This document shows, piece by piece, positions 18,825 through 28,273 of a DNA stretch of 64,000 nucleotides. The notes below the pieces were generated by a model. That model saw only the letters and a program-made list of their open reading frames with translations. It was not told the DNA's origin and searched no databases. The position numbers and the translations under genes are program-made. Every line of letters starts with the position of its first letter. Within the stretch, counting starts at the first letter, position 1. The DNA comes from Achromobacter xylosoxidans. Lineage in GTDB: Bacteria > Pseudomonadota > Gammaproteobacteria > Burkholderiales > Burkholderiaceae_B. The stretch covers positions 6,448,001 through 6,512,000 of the forward strand of contig NZ_LN831029.1 of the NCBI RefSeq assembly GCF_001457475.1, in the 5' to 3' direction.

Positions 18825-19210
18825 CAACGCGCTTCATGATCCGCTCGCCGTGCGAGCCAGGAAACAGCAATCGTTGAATCCTGCCTAAGTCCCGGTGTCC
18901 CGCTAGACGCATCGTCCAGCCGGGGCATCGGCAAACTCCTTCCCTCAGTCCCCTTCTCTTTGTCCCCCGATTCCCCGGCACATGGCCGCGGAGCGCCGTG
19001 TACTCCCCGAATATCCGCTCGCAGCGAGCACGCCATACCGTGCTGGTATACCTACCTGCGCACGAAGAATGCCCACAACGCGGCGCTATCGGTCTATGCT
19101 GTCGCTCTCGTGCCGGGAGCGGCGGCCTGATCCAGGAGGGTGCGGACCGCCAGGAAAGTGCCCCCACCGGAGTTTTTTTGCAGTGCGTCATATAACCCTA
19201 TAATGACCCG
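18825..19210 (+). promoter_or_regulatory. Gap before ptsN with a TATAAT box abutting the start codon
   Basis: 386 bp with no convincing gene. At its end TATAAT (19199-19204) lies only 6 bp before the ptsN ATG, with TTGCAG (19178-19183) 15 bp further upstream as a possible -35. A second box TATAAC lies at 19191-19196. Initiation from TATAAT would place +1 at or next to the start codon. A T7 run at 19173-19179 lies just upstream. Confidence 0.45.
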
Positions 19211-19666
19211 ATGAATCATTTGTCGCGCATCCTTCCCGCCGGCAACGTCGTCCTCGATATGCTCGCTACGAGCAAGAAACGCGCGTTCGAACAGGCTGGC
19301 CTCCTCTTTGAAAACAACCACGGCTTGGCACGCGCGCTCGTGTTCGACAGCCTGTTTGCACGGGAACGCCTGGGCTCGACGGCACTGGGCCAGGGCGTTG
19401 CCGTGCCGCACGGCCGGGTCAAGGGCCTGGAGCAGGCGCTGGCCGCCTTCATCCGCCTGGCGCAGCCCATCACGTTCGACGCACCGGACGGCCAGCCCGT
19501 CTCGATGCTGCTCTGTCTGCTGGTGCCGGAAACCGCCACGCAACAACACCTGGACATCCTGGCCGAACTGGCGCAACTGATGTCCAACAAGGCCCTGCGC
19601 GAGGCCCTGGCCACCGAGCCGGATCCGGCCGTCGTGCACAAGATGCTCACCACCGGCCAACTCTGA
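19211..19666 (+). CDS. ptsN: PTS IIA-like nitrogen-regulatory protein (EIIA-Ntr)
   Basis: Phosphoacceptor of the regulatory nitrogen PTS, 151 residues, with the phosphorylatable histidine in GVAVPHGRV (about residue 68) and the EIIA fold ending [15 protein letters not shown]. It modulates potassium and stress functions in other bacteria by its phosphorylation state. The N terminus [18 protein letters not shown] fits the family, yet no Shine-Dalgarno sequence precedes it. It is followed 19 bp later by hprK. No rpoN is adjacent, unlike the E. coli cluster. Confidence 0.94.
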   Translation: MNHLSRILPAGNVVLDMLATSKKRAFEQAGLLFENNHGLARALVFDSLFARERLGSTALGQGVAVPHGRVKGLEQALAAFIRLAQPITFDAPDGQPVSMLLCLLVPETATQQHLDILAELAQLMSNKALREALATEPDPAVVHKMLTTGQL

Positions 19667-19685
19667 CCCTCGCGGAAACGCTGCC

Positions 19686-20612
19686 ATGCTCACGGTGCAG
19701 GAACTCGTCGACGACAACGCCGACAAAATCCCCTTCAACTGGATTTCCGGCCAGGGGGCCGCGGACCGCGCGATTCCCGATGACGGCATGGCGGCCGCCG
19801 ACCTGGTGGGCCACCTGAACCTGATCCACCCGTCGCGCATCCAGGTGTTCGGCCAGGAGGAACTGGCGTACTACACGCGCTTCGACCTGCGCCGCCGCAT
19901 GCACCACATGGACGAGTTGCTGATCGGCGGCGTGCCGGCCATCCTGCTGGCCGACGGCCTGACGCCGCCGCAGGATCTGGTGGACCAATGCGACCAGCAC
20001 CAGGTGCCGCTGCTGTCCACTCCCGTGGCGGCCGCGCAGCTGATCGACCTGCTGCGCATCTACCTGGGCAAGAAGCTCGCGCCCACCACCACCGTGCATG
20101 GCGTGTTCCTGGACGTGCTGGGCCTGGGCGTGCTCATCACCGGCGAATCCGGCCTGGGCAAGAGCGAACTGGCGCTGGAGCTGATTTCGCGCGGCCACGG
20201 CCTGGTGGCCGACGACGCGGTCGAATTCTCGCGCACCGCGCCCAACATGATCGAAGGCCACTGCCCGCAGCTGCTGCAGAACCTGCTGGAAGTGCGCGGC
20301 CTGGGCCTGCTGGATATCCGCACCATCTTCGGCGAGACCTCGGTGCGACGCAAGATGCGCCTGAAGCTGATCGTGCACCTGGTGCGCGCCACCGCGCAGG
20401 ACAAGTTCGAACGCCTGCCGCTGCGGGACATCACCCAGGACATGCTGGGCCTGCCCGTGCGCAAGGTCATGCTGCAGGTTGCCGCCGGCCGCAACCTGGC
20501 GGTGCTGGTCGAAGCCGCCGTGCGCAACACCATCCTGAAGCTGCGCGGCATCGACACCCTGGGCGAATTCATGGAACGCCAGGCCATGGCGATCCTGCAA
20601 AGCAGCAAATAA
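19686..20612 (+). CDS. hprK: HPr kinase/phosphorylase
   Basis: Bifunctional kinase/phosphorylase acting on a serine of HPr, linking metabolite levels to PTS signalling. 308 residues. The N-terminal DRTGG-like domain spans about 1-130. The kinase core has Walker [10 protein letters not shown] (about 154-162), DDAVEFSR, and the HprK signature [17 protein letters not shown]. In proteobacteria lacking sugar PTS permeases HprK usually accompanies EIIA-Ntr, EI and HPr; only ptsN is beside it here. Confidence 0.95.
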   Translation: MLTVQELVDDNADKIPFNWISGQGAADRAIPDDGMAAADLVGHLNLIHPSRIQVFGQEELAYYTRFDLRRRMHHMDELLIGGVPAILLADGLTPPQDLVDQCDQHQVPLLSTPVAAAQLIDLLRIYLGKKLAPTTTVHGVFLDVLGLGVLITGESGLGKSELALELISRGHGLVADDAVEFSRTAPNMIEGHCPQLLQNLLEVRGLGLLDIRTIFGETSVRRKMRLKLIVHLVRATAQDKFERLPLRDITQDMLGLPVRKVMLQVAAGRNLAVLVEAAVRNTILKLRGIDTLGEFMERQAMAILQSSK

Positions 20613-20633
20613 CGCGCGTCGCCCCGCGGCACC

Positions 20634-22067
20634 GTGAGCCTGTACGAGAAACTCGCCAACGAGATCGCCAAGTCGATCCGCGACGGCGTGCTGCGCGTGG
20701 GCGACAAGCTGCCCTCGGTGCGCGATGCCTGTTCCAGCCGCGGCGTCAGTCCGTCGACGGTATTCCAGGCCTATTACCTGCTGGAAGCGCGCGGCCTGGT
20801 CCGCGCCCGCCCCCGTTCCGGCTACTACGTCAATGCGCGCGACGACAGTCTGCCGCCCGAACCGGACACGTCCTGTCCCGACGGCGAATCGACCGAGCTG
20901 GCGATCAGCGAGCGCATCTTCGACATCCTCGATTCCGTGCGCAACCGCGACGTCACGCCGCTGGGCTCGGCCTTTCCGTCGCCGCTGCTGTTCCCGCTGC
21001 CGCGGCTGGCCCAGGCCATGTCGGCTCATCTCAAGCGCCAGGACCCGCTGGACACGATAGAAGACCTGTCGCCCGGCAACCCCGGCCTGCGCCGGCAGAT
21101 CGCGCTGCGCTACCTGATCGCCGGCATCAACGTGCCGGCCAACGACATCGTGGTCACCAATGGCGCGCTGGAAGCGCTCAACCTGTGCCTGCAGGCCGTG
21201 GCCGAACCCGGCGACACGGTCATCGTCGAAGCGCCGACCTTCTACGGCGCCCTGCAGGCGCTGGAGCGCCACGGCTTGAAGGCGCTGGAAGTGCCCACGC
21301 ATCCGCGCACCGGCGTGGACCTGGAGGCCATGGAAACGGCGATCAAGCGCCACCGGCCCAAGGCCTGCTGGCTGATGACGCAGTTCCAGAATCCGCTGGG
21401 CAGCCTGATGCCCGAGGAAAAGAAGCGGCAGCTGGTCGAGCTGCTGGCGCGCCACGAAATCGCGTTGATCGAGGACGACGTCTACGGCGAGCTGTACTTC
21501 GGCGCGGCCCGGCCGGTGCCTGCCAAGGCCTTCGACAAGCACGGGCTGGTGCTGCACTGTTCGTCGTTCTCCAAGTGCCTGGCGCCGGGCTACCGCATCG
21601 GCTGGGCCAGCGCCGGCCGTTATACGCAGCGCGTGCAGCGCCTGAAACTGTCGTCCACCCTGTCGGCGTCCGGTCCGGCCCAGGGCGCGCTCGCCGAATA
21701 CCTGGAGCAAGGCGGCTACGACCGCCACCTGCGCCGGCTGCGCGAAACGCTGCAGGCCCAGCAGGACCTGATGGCCAATGCGATCGCGCGCGAGTTTCCC
21801 GCCGGGACCCGCGTGACGCGTCCGCAGGGCGGTTTCTTCCTGTGGCTGGAAATGCCCGCGGCGGTGGACGCGTTGGCGCTGCACCGGCAGGCGCTGGCGC
21901 GCGGCATCAGCGTGGCGCCGGGACCGATCTTCTCGGCCAGCGGGCAGTTCGGCAACGCCCTGCGGCTGAACTACGGCCATCCATGGGACGACGGCAAGGC
22001 CGACGCCATCCGCGTCCTGGGCGAGATGGCGCGCGCGGCCTGCAGCCAGGCGACGCGGCCCTCCTGA
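20634..22067 (+). CDS. MocR-type GntR regulator with aminotransferase domain
   Basis: 477 residues: an N-terminal GntR winged helix (about 1-70, DKLPSVRDACSSRGVSPSTV) fused to a fold-type I aminotransferase domain. The PLP lysine is K314 in SSFSKCLAPGYRIGW; other PLP contacts are in PTFYG and EDDVYGEL. MocR proteins bind DNA and sense amino acids or PLP through this domain; the regulated gene is often divergent, but here the upstream neighbour is hprK and no obvious target is adjacent. Starts at GTG 20634, 21 bp after hprK. Its stop directly abuts the stop of the convergent cytochrome gene. Confidence 0.88.
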   Translation: MSLYEKLANEIAKSIRDGVLRVGDKLPSVRDACSSRGVSPSTVFQAYYLLEARGLVRARPRSGYYVNARDDSLPPEPDTSCPDGESTELAISERIFDILDSVRNRDVTPLGSAFPSPLLFPLPRLAQAMSAHLKRQDPLDTIEDLSPGNPGLRRQIALRYLIAGINVPANDIVVTNGALEALNLCLQAVAEPGDTVIVEAPTFYGALQALERHGLKALEVPTHPRTGVDLEAMETAIKRHRPKACWLMTQFQNPLGSLMPEEKKRQLVELLARHEIALIEDDVYGELYFGAARPVPAKAFDKHGLVLHCSSFSKCLAPGYRIGWASAGRYTQRVQRLKLSSTLSASGPAQGALAEYLEQGGYDRHLRRLRETLQAQQDLMANAIAREFPAGTRVTRPQGGFFLWLEMPAAVDALALHRQALARGISVAPGPIFSASGQFGNALRLNYGHPWDDGKADAIRVLGEMARAACSQATRPS

Positions 22068-23351
22068 TCAGTTGCGGGTCGAGGCGGCGCGGGCGCGCTT
22101 GACCTCCAGCGGCGTCACGCCCCCCGCCTGGTTGCCCCAGCTGTTGCGGATGTAGGACACCAGCATGGCGACATCATTGTCATTGAGCAGTTGGCCGAAC
22201 GGCGGCATGCCGTGGGGCCGCGGATTGGCCGCGGTGGCCGGCGCGAAGCCGCCATCCAGCACCATGCGTATGGCATTGAGCGGAGACGGCGCCGTCACGG
22301 TCGGGTTGCCGGCCAGCGCGGGCCAGGCGCCCGCACTGCCCTCGCCCGCCGGCTGGTGGCACTGCGCGCATTGCTGGCGGTAGATCTTGCCGCCAAGCTC
22401 CATCGCCGCGGGCGCGACCGCGGCGCTCGCGACCGCTGCCGGCGCCGGAGTCGACGGCAACGATTTGAGATACACGCCCATCGCCAGTGCGTCGGCATCG
22501 CTCAGGTGCTGCGTGCTGCCCAGCACCACCTCGGCCATGGGGCCGCTGGCGCTGGAGTGGGCCGCGATGCCGGTGCGCAGCAGCGCCGCGATATCTTCGG
22601 CCGACCAGCGCCCCAGGCCCGTCTGCGGATCGTTGGTCAAGGGCGGCGCATACCAGTCCAGCATGGGAATGATGCCGCCAGCCAGGCCGTCGGTCGCGCG
22701 CGTCGCGCCCAGGCTGTTGCGCGGCGCATGGCAAGCGGCGCAGTGGCCCAGGCCCTCGACCAGGTAGCGTCCGCGGTTCCACTGGGTCGACTGGCCCGGA
22801 TCGGCCTCCTGCACGCCAGGGCGGAAGTACAGGGCGCGCCACGCCGCCAGCAGGATGCGCTGGTCGTACGGGAAATCGAGTTCCGGCGCGCGGCTCGGCC
22901 GTTCGACCGGCGTGACCGTACGCAGATAGGCGAACAGGGCATCCGAGTCGGCACGCGTGACGCGGGTGTATTCGGTGTACGGGAAGGCCGGATACAACAG
23001 CGTGCCGTCGCGCGACTTGCCGTTGTGCAGCGCCTGCCAGAAATCATCCGCGCTCCAGGCGCCGATGCCGGTCTTCTCGTCGGGCGTGATGTTGGGGCCG
23101 TAGATCGTGCCGAACGGCGTCGGAATGGCGGTGCCTCCGGCATACGCCTGGCCCCCGCGCGCGGTATGGCAGGCCATGCAATTGCCGGCCAGGGCGAGGT
23201 AGCGGCCGCGCTCGATGCGCTGCTGCGGATCGGCCGGCGCCTCGGTCGGGCCGGTGCTGGCATCGTCGCGCGTGCCTTGCCAATAGAGAATGCCGACCGC
23301 CAACACGGCCAGCGCCAACAGGATGCCGAGGAGTCGCTTCATCAGTTTCAT
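22068..23351 (-). CDS. Trihaem cytochrome c (dehydrogenase cytochrome-subunit type)
   Basis: 427-residue membrane-anchored cytochrome with an N-terminal helix (LMKRLLGILLALAVLAVGIL). Three CXXCH haem sites are visible: CMACH (58-62), CAACH (about 202) and CAQCH (about 327). Architecture and length match the trihaem subunit of membrane alcohol, gluconate or sorbitol dehydrogenases, which passes electrons to ubiquinone. No dehydrogenase subunit is encoded nearby. It lies 11 bp downstream of a dihaem cytochrome on the same strand, and the two probably form an operon. Confidence 0.88.
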   Translation of the reverse strand: MKLMKRLLGILLALAVLAVGILYWQGTRDDASTGPTEAPADPQQRIERGRYLALAGNCMACHTARGGQAYAGGTAIPTPFGTIYGPNITPDEKTGIGAWSADDFWQALHNGKSRDGTLLYPAFPYTEYTRVTRADSDALFAYLRTVTPVERPSRAPELDFPYDQRILLAAWRALYFRPGVQEADPGQSTQWNRGRYLVEGLGHCAACHAPRNSLGATRATDGLAGGIIPMLDWYAPPLTNDPQTGLGRWSAEDIAALLRTGIAAHSSASGPMAEVVLGSTQHLSDADALAMGVYLKSLPSTPAPAAVASAAVAPAAMELGGKIYRQQCAQCHQPAGEGSAGAWPALAGNPTVTAPSPLNAIRMVLDGGFAPATAANPRPHGMPPFGQLLNDNDVAMLVSYIRNSWGNQAGGVTPLEVKRARAASTRN

Positions 23352-23362
23352 GGCGTGCCCCC

Positions 23363-24118
23363 TCAACGCTGCGCCTGGCTGCCGCACTCGGCTGGCAGGC
23401 GCAGGGAACCGGCCGGTTCGGGCGCATAGTCGTCAGCCACCGGCTGCGACGACAGCCAGGCCGCCAGGGCGCCGATGTCTGCGGGCGTGAGTTTGTGGGC
23501 AACGTCGGCCATGCAATCGGGCGCGGCGGCGCGGCGCAGGCCGTTCTTCCAGCTGCCGATCTGCGAGCTGATGTAGTCGCGCGGCAAGCCCAGCAATCCG
23601 GGAACGGCCGGCAACAGGCCGCCCAACGAGGCGCCGTGACAGGACGCACAGGCCGGCAGGCTGCGGGCGGCATCGCCGCCGAGCGCCAGCCTGCGGCCGG
23701 CTTCCAGCGTGGCGGCGGACACCTCGGCGCGCACCGGCGGCGGATACGGCACGTGCTGCGCCGCGAAGTAGCCGGCCATTTCGTGCAGATAGGCATCCGG
23801 CAGGCCCGCCAGCAGGTGCGCCATGGGCCGGTACTGGCGCCGGTCGTCGCGGAAATTGAGCAGTTGGTGGTAGAGGTATTCCTGCGGCTTGCCGGCCAGG
23901 CGCGGGTAATAACCGTCGGCGCCGGCGCGGCCCTGCTCGCCGTGACAGGCCGTACAGGCCGCCACCCGGGCCGCCATGGTGCCGGGCTGCAATACCTGGG
24001 GCGTGTCCTGGGCCAGCACGGGGGCTGCGGAAAAGGCCACAACGGCGGCGGCCAGAAGCCGGGATTTTGCCCAAAACCGTGGCAGTGAAACACTACGAAA
24101 GGAAATGAAGGCTAACAT
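23363..24118 (-). CDS. Dihaem cytochrome c, c4-like, periplasmic
   Basis: 251 residues with a signal peptide (cleavage near residue 36, APVLA-QDT). There are two haem sites, CTACH (55-59) and CASCH (about 157), each beginning one half of the protein in a c4-type tandem arrangement (GYYPRLAGKPQEYLYHQL). It probably shuttles electrons in the periplasm, with the adjacent trihaem cytochrome as natural partner. First gene of the pair; divergent from rapZ. Confidence 0.87.
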   Translation of the reverse strand: MLAFISFRSVSLPRFWAKSRLLAAAVVAFSAAPVLAQDTPQVLQPGTMAARVAACTACHGEQGRAGADGYYPRLAGKPQEYLYHQLLNFRDDRRQYRPMAHLLAGLPDAYLHEMAGYFAAQHVPYPPPVRAEVSAATLEAGRRLALGGDAARSLPACASCHGASLGGLLPAVPGLLGLPRDYISSQIGSWKNGLRRAAAPDCMADVAHKLTPADIGALAAWLSSQPVADDYAPEPAGSLRLPAECGSQAQR

Positions 24119-24311
24119 CTAGGGCCAGTTAACACTAAGTCGAACCAACCCCGGAAGCGCATGGCGGCGGGGCGCGTAGATGAATCTCGGTCGTGTGCCG
24201 GTGCCCAAGCTTACGCCAGGGGCGGTAAAACGGTACAGGCGCAGATCCGCAGTTTACGGCCATATCAGATGCCGACCCGCCGGCATCCTCCCGGAAAAGC
24301 GTGCCACAATC

Positions 24312-25190
24312 ATGTCCATGTTGAAAGTCGTCCTCGTCACCGGCATCTCAGGCTCAGGCAAGTCCGTCGCCCTGCGCATGCTCGAGGACGCCAGCTACAC
24401 CTGCGTCGACAACCTGCCGGTGCGGTTCCTGACTGAATTCATCGCCAATGCCCGTGACGACGGCCTGGAACGCGTGGCGGTCGCCATCGACGTGCGTTCG
24501 CCGGGCGAACTGGCCGAACTGCCGGACGTGGTCACCGCGCTGCGCGCCATGGGAACCAGCCTGCGCGTGGTGTTCCTGGATGCCAGCACCGACACCCTGG
24601 TGCAACGCTACTCCGAATCGCGCCGCCGCCATCCGCTGACCGACCGGCTGCAACGCGGCGGCACCGCCCCGTCGCTGACCGACTGCATCGCGCTCGAACG
24701 TGAACTGCTGGCGCCGCTGCGCGAGCAGGAACACGTCATCGACACCTCGGAACTCACCCCGGGCCAGCTGCGCGCGTGGATCCGCGACCTGATCCAGGCC
24801 GACCGCGCGCCGCTGGTGCTGACCTTCGAATCGTTCGCCTACAAGCGCGGCGTGCCGCGCGATGCCGACCTGGTGTTCGACGTGCGCTGCCTGCCGAACC
24901 CCTATTACGACCGCAACCTGCGTCCGCTGACCGGCCGCGACGAGCCCGTCGCCACCTGGCTGGCCGGTTATGAACAGGTGGGCCAGATGATCGACGACAT
25001 CACCGGCTTCCTGAACCGCTGGCTGCCGCAATACACGCAAGACACCCGCAACTACCTGACGGTCGCCATCGGTTGCACCGGCGGCCAGCATCGTTCGGTC
25101 TACGTGGTCGAAGAGCTGGCCAAGCGCTTTGCCGACCACGACCCGCTGCTGGTGCGCCATCGCACCCAACTGCCCGACGAATCCGCATGA
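24312..25190 (+). CDS. rapZ: RNase adapter protein RapZ
   Basis: 292-residue P-loop protein (GISGSGKS, residues 10-17) with a C-terminal RNA-binding domain containing AIGCTGGQHRSVYVVEELA. In E. coli RapZ delivers the GlmZ sRNA to RNase E and senses glucosamine-6-phosphate; elsewhere members bind c-di-AMP or nucleotides. ATG 24312 (MSMLKVVLVTG) agrees with the family; the open frame extends 44 codons upstream without similarity. It is separated from ptsN-hprK by the MocR and cytochrome genes. The stop overlaps the rlpA start. Confidence 0.94.
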   Translation: MSMLKVVLVTGISGSGKSVALRMLEDASYTCVDNLPVRFLTEFIANARDDGLERVAVAIDVRSPGELAELPDVVTALRAMGTSLRVVFLDASTDTLVQRYSESRRRHPLTDRLQRGGTAPSLTDCIALERELLAPLREQEHVIDTSELTPGQLRAWIRDLIQADRAPLVLTFESFAYKRGVPRDADLVFDVRCLPNPYYDRNLRPLTGRDEPVATWLAGYEQVGQMIDDITGFLNRWLPQYTQDTRNYLTVAIGCTGGQHRSVYVVEELAKRFADHDPLLVRHRTQLPDESA

Positions 25191-26143
25191 TCCTGTCCCG
25201 CCCGCTCCATATCCTGATGATGCTGTTGCTGGCCATTGCCGTGGCCGGCTGCTCTTCCACCGGGGGACGCAAGAAAGGCGGCGGGTACTACAAGGACGAT
25301 GGCCCGGACGCCAATCCGCCGTCCAACCTGGACCAGGTTCCGGACGCGGTGCCGCGCATCGAGCCCTACGCCAGCGGCGCCAACCGGCCGTATGTGGTGT
25401 TCGGCCAGCGCTACGTGCCGGATACCAGCGGCCAGCCCTACAAGCGCCAGGGCATCGCCTCGTGGTACGGCAAGAAGTTCCATGGCAACTCCACTTCCAT
25501 CGGCGAGCCGTACGACATGTACGCCATGACGGCGGCCCACACCACGCTGCCGATCCCGAGCTACGCGCGCGTCACCAGCCTGGTCAACGGCAAGACCATC
25601 GTCGTGCGGGTCAATGACCGCGGGCCATTCCACAGCGACCGCATCATGGACCTGTCGTACGTGGCGGCCTACAAGCTGGGCATCATCGGGCCGGGCAGCG
25701 GCCAGGTGGTGGTCGAGAGCATCGGACAGGACGAGATCCGCCGCCTGGCCTCGCAGGGCACGCCGGCGCCGATGCCCGCCTCGGCGACCGGTTCCACGCC
25801 GGTGGCCACGCCGGTTGCCGCCGCGCCGGTGGCGCTGGAACCCCAGCCGCTGGCACAGCAGCCCGCGCCCGCGCCGGGCAGCGCGCCGGTGCGCCCGATG
25901 GGCGCGGCCGGCAGCGTCTACCTGCAGGTGGGCGCGTTCAGCCAGCCGGCCAACGCGCAATCACTGGTCAGCCGCATCAATACGCAACTGGGCGCCGAGG
26001 GCGCGCCCGCGGCCGCGGTGGAGCAGGCCAACAATCTGTACCGCGTCAAGATCGGGCCCTATCCGGATCGCCAGAGCGCCTTGAACGCGGTACAGCTGGT
26101 GTCCGACCGCCTCGGCATCACCCCCAGCATCGCCGCGCAATAA
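25187..26143 (+). CDS. rlpA: Septal ring lipoprotein RlpA (lytic transglycosylase)
   Basis: 318 residues. Lipoprotein signal with lipobox VAGC (Cys22). The double-psi beta-barrel catalytic domain includes GIASWYGKKFHGNSTSIGEP and VNDRGPFHSDRIMDLS, with the His and Asp of the RlpA active site. A Pro/Ala-rich linker (about 195-240) leads to a C-terminal SPOR domain (YLQVGAFSQPANAQSLV) that targets denuded septal peptidoglycan. Start overlaps the rapZ stop (ATGA). Confidence 0.92.
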   Translation: MILSRPLHILMMLLLAIAVAGCSSTGGRKKGGGYYKDDGPDANPPSNLDQVPDAVPRIEPYASGANRPYVVFGQRYVPDTSGQPYKRQGIASWYGKKFHGNSTSIGEPYDMYAMTAAHTTLPIPSYARVTSLVNGKTIVVRVNDRGPFHSDRIMDLSYVAAYKLGIIGPGSGQVVVESIGQDEIRRLASQGTPAPMPASATGSTPVATPVAAAPVALEPQPLAQQPAPAPGSAPVRPMGAAGSVYLQVGAFSQPANAQSLVSRINTQLGAEGAPAAAVEQANNLYRVKIGPYPDRQSALNAVQLVSDRLGITPSIAAQ

Positions 26144-26146
26144 CGC

Positions 26147-26764
26147 CTACCTTGCCGGCGGCCAGTCGAACGTCGGCAACTCGAACGGCAGTTGCGCCTG
26201 CCCGTCGCAAACCCGCCGCGCGCGCGGATTGCGGCTCAGGTACTGGCTGCCTTCGTGCTTGAGCAGCGCCTGCTTGCGCGGCAGGCCGCCGCCAAACCCG
26301 GTCAGTGAGGTGTCCGCGCCGATCACGCGATGGCAGGGGATGATGATACTGACTGGATTGCGCCCGACCGCGCCGCCGATCGCCTGGGCCCCCTTGGGAC
26401 GCCCCACGACGCGCGCCAGTTCGCCATAACTGGCAAGCTGGCCGAAATCCAGCGTGCACAGGGCGCGCCAGACCTCGTGCTGGAACGGCGTGCCGACCGG
26501 ATCGAGCGCCACGTCGAAATCGCGGCGCTCGCCGGCATACCACTGGTCCAGTTCGCGCCGCGCCTGTTCCAGGATGGGATCCGATTCGTCGAGCACCCAG
26601 CCGTCGGCCGGGGGCAGCGACATCTGGTCGGTGAACCAGGCGCCGCGCAGGCCCCTGGCGCTGGCCACCAGCCGCATTTCACCCAAAGGCGTGGGCATGT
26701 CCCGATAGACCACGCGTTCGGCCGCTTCGCCGGGACGCTTGCGTGCCTGTGCGATGTAGATCAT
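26147..26764 (-). CDS. ogt: Methylated-DNA--protein-cysteine S-methyltransferase
   Basis: Suicide DNA-repair protein removing alkyl groups from O6-alkylguanine. 205 residues; acceptor C144 lies in IIPCHRVIGAD, and the helix-turn-helix region ASYGELARVVGRPKGAQAIG precedes it. There is no Ada N-terminal domain, so it is the Ogt/MGMT type. It converges on rlpA with 3 bp between stops, and its start lies 3 bp after the rsmI stop. Confidence 0.93.
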   Translation of the reverse strand: MIYIAQARKRPGEAAERVVYRDMPTPLGEMRLVASARGLRGAWFTDQMSLPPADGWVLDESDPILEQARRELDQWYAGERRDFDVALDPVGTPFQHEVWRALCTLDFGQLASYGELARVVGRPKGAQAIGGAVGRNPVSIIIPCHRVIGADTSLTGFGGGLPRKQALLKHEGSQYLSRNPRARRVCDGQAQLPFELPTFDWPPAR

Positions 26765-26767
26765 GGC

Positions 26768-27697
26768 TTACGAATTCTTGCGGGCCAGGGCCCGGTTGTA
26801 CAGGACGTCGCGCGACAGGCCGGTGACCTTGGCCGCAACCTTCGAGGCATCGCGCAGCGACAGGGTTTCCAGCAGCGCGTCCAGCAACGCGTCGGCGCGC
26901 GGGTCGGCGTCTTCGTCGACCTCGCCACCCGCCTGGGCATGCGCGATCAGCACGAATTCCCCCTGCTCGCGATGCGGGTCGGCTGCCAGCCAGGCGGCGG
27001 CCTCGGACAGCGGGAACGTGGCGATCTCCTCGAAACGCTTGGTCAGTTCACGGGCCACCGTCACCAGGCGGGCGGGGCCACAGACCTCCAGCAGATCCGC
27101 CAGGGTCGCCGCGAGCCGATGCGGCGATTCGAACATCACCACCGGCGCGGGCAACGCGCACCAGGTGCGCAGCCAGCGCTGGCGGGCCGCGGCCTTGGAT
27201 GGCGCAAAGCCGGCGAACGCGTATGCGGGATTTTCGTCGGTGGTGACGCCGCTGCCCATCAAGGCGGCGATCACCGCGCTGGGGCCGGGCACCGGCACCA
27301 CGGCGAAACCGGCTTCACGCACCGCGCGCACCACGCGCGCCCCGGGGTCGCTGACCGCCGGCGCACCGGCGTCCGACACCAGCGCCACGCGCTGGCCCTG
27401 GGCCAGGCGTTCGCAGATGGCCTGCGCCGCCGCCGCTTCATTGTGTCGGTGAGCCGCCATCAGGGGCGTGCCGACGCCCCAGGCATCCAGCAGGGTGCGG
27501 CTGGCGCGGGTGTCTTCGGCCGCGATCACGTCGGCGCGCTGCAGCGCGTGCCAGGCCCGCAACCCCAGGTCGCCCAGATTGCCGATCGGCGTGGCCACCA
27601 CATACAGCGTCGAGGCCGGCCAATGCTGCCCGGCCACGCGTTCAGCCACGCGGGCCCAGGCATCGCCGGCCACCGGGGGTGAGACATTTTGGTTCAT
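26768..27697 (-). CDS. rsmI: 16S rRNA 2'-O-ribose methyltransferase RsmI
   Basis: SAM-dependent enzyme methylating C1402 of 16S rRNA at the ribose. 309 residues with the tetrapyrrole-methylase fold: STLYVVATPIGNLGDLGLRA at the N terminus, AEDTRASRTLLDAWG, and VSDAGAPAVSDPGARVV. It is divergent from yraN, the same arrangement as around E. coli rsmI, where lpoA-yraN-diaA-dolP run the other way; lpoA is absent here. Confidence 0.95.
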   Translation of the reverse strand: MNQNVSPPVAGDAWARVAERVAGQHWPASTLYVVATPIGNLGDLGLRAWHALQRADVIAAEDTRASRTLLDAWGVGTPLMAAHRHNEAAAAQAICERLAQGQRVALVSDAGAPAVSDPGARVVRAVREAGFAVVPVPGPSAVIAALMGSGVTTDENPAYAFAGFAPSKAAARQRWLRTWCALPAPVVMFESPHRLAATLADLLEVCGPARLVTVARELTKRFEEIATFPLSEAAAWLAADPHREQGEFVLIAHAQAGGEVDEDADPRADALLDALLETLSLRDASKVAAKVTGLSRDVLYNRALARKNS

Positions 27698-27763
27698 TGC
27701 AGCCTACTTACACGGAAAACCATGCCAGTGTAGCCGCCATCGCCCCCCCGTTTCGGAACTGGC

Positions 27764-28243
27764 ATGACGGTTGACACATTCGCTTTCGAGCTCGCCCTGG
27801 CGGCACGCCGCCGCGCCGAAAAACGCCGCCGCCGCGCGGCGCGACGCGCCGGCCCCGCGGACCGCCCGCCTCCCCGGCGCTCGCCCCGCCAACGCACCGG
27901 CGACGCCCATGAAGACGCCGCGCTGCGCCTGCTGCAGGCCGCCGGCCTGGTGCTGCTGGCGCGCAACCTGCACTGCCGCGCCGGCGAGATCGACCTGGCC
28001 ATGCGTGAAGGCGACATCCTGGTGCTGGTCGAAGTGCGTTCACGCCAGGCAGACGCCTATGGCGGCGCGGCCGCCAGCATCGGCCGTGACAAACAGGCGC
28101 GGCTGGCGCGCGCGGCGGCCCACTGGCTGCCCGAGCTGGCCCGACGCCATTGGCGCGGCAGGCCGCCCGCGGTCCGCTTCGACGCCGTGCTCTTCGACGG
28201 CGGCCAGGTCCGGTGGCTACGCGCGGCGTTCGAGCTGCCTTGA
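27764..28243 (+). CDS. YraN-family protein (UPF0102), nuclease-like fold
   Basis: 159 residues. A very basic N-terminal segment ([16 protein letters not shown]) precedes a core typical of UPF0102: [40 protein letters not shown], then the helix with [10 protein letters not shown]. The E-x-D and VEVR residues resemble restriction-endonuclease-like active sites, but no function is established. First gene of the yraN-SIS-BON-TlpA run. Confidence 0.87.
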   Translation: MTVDTFAFELALAARRRAEKRRRRAARRAGPADRPPPRRSPRQRTGDAHEDAALRLLQAAGLVLLARNLHCRAGEIDLAMREGDILVLVEVRSRQADAYGGAAASIGRDKQARLARAAAHWLPELARRHWRGRPPAVRFDAVLFDGGQVRWLRAAFELP

Positions 28244-28273
28244 TCGGGCGCCGCCCGTGAGATAATCGCGGCC

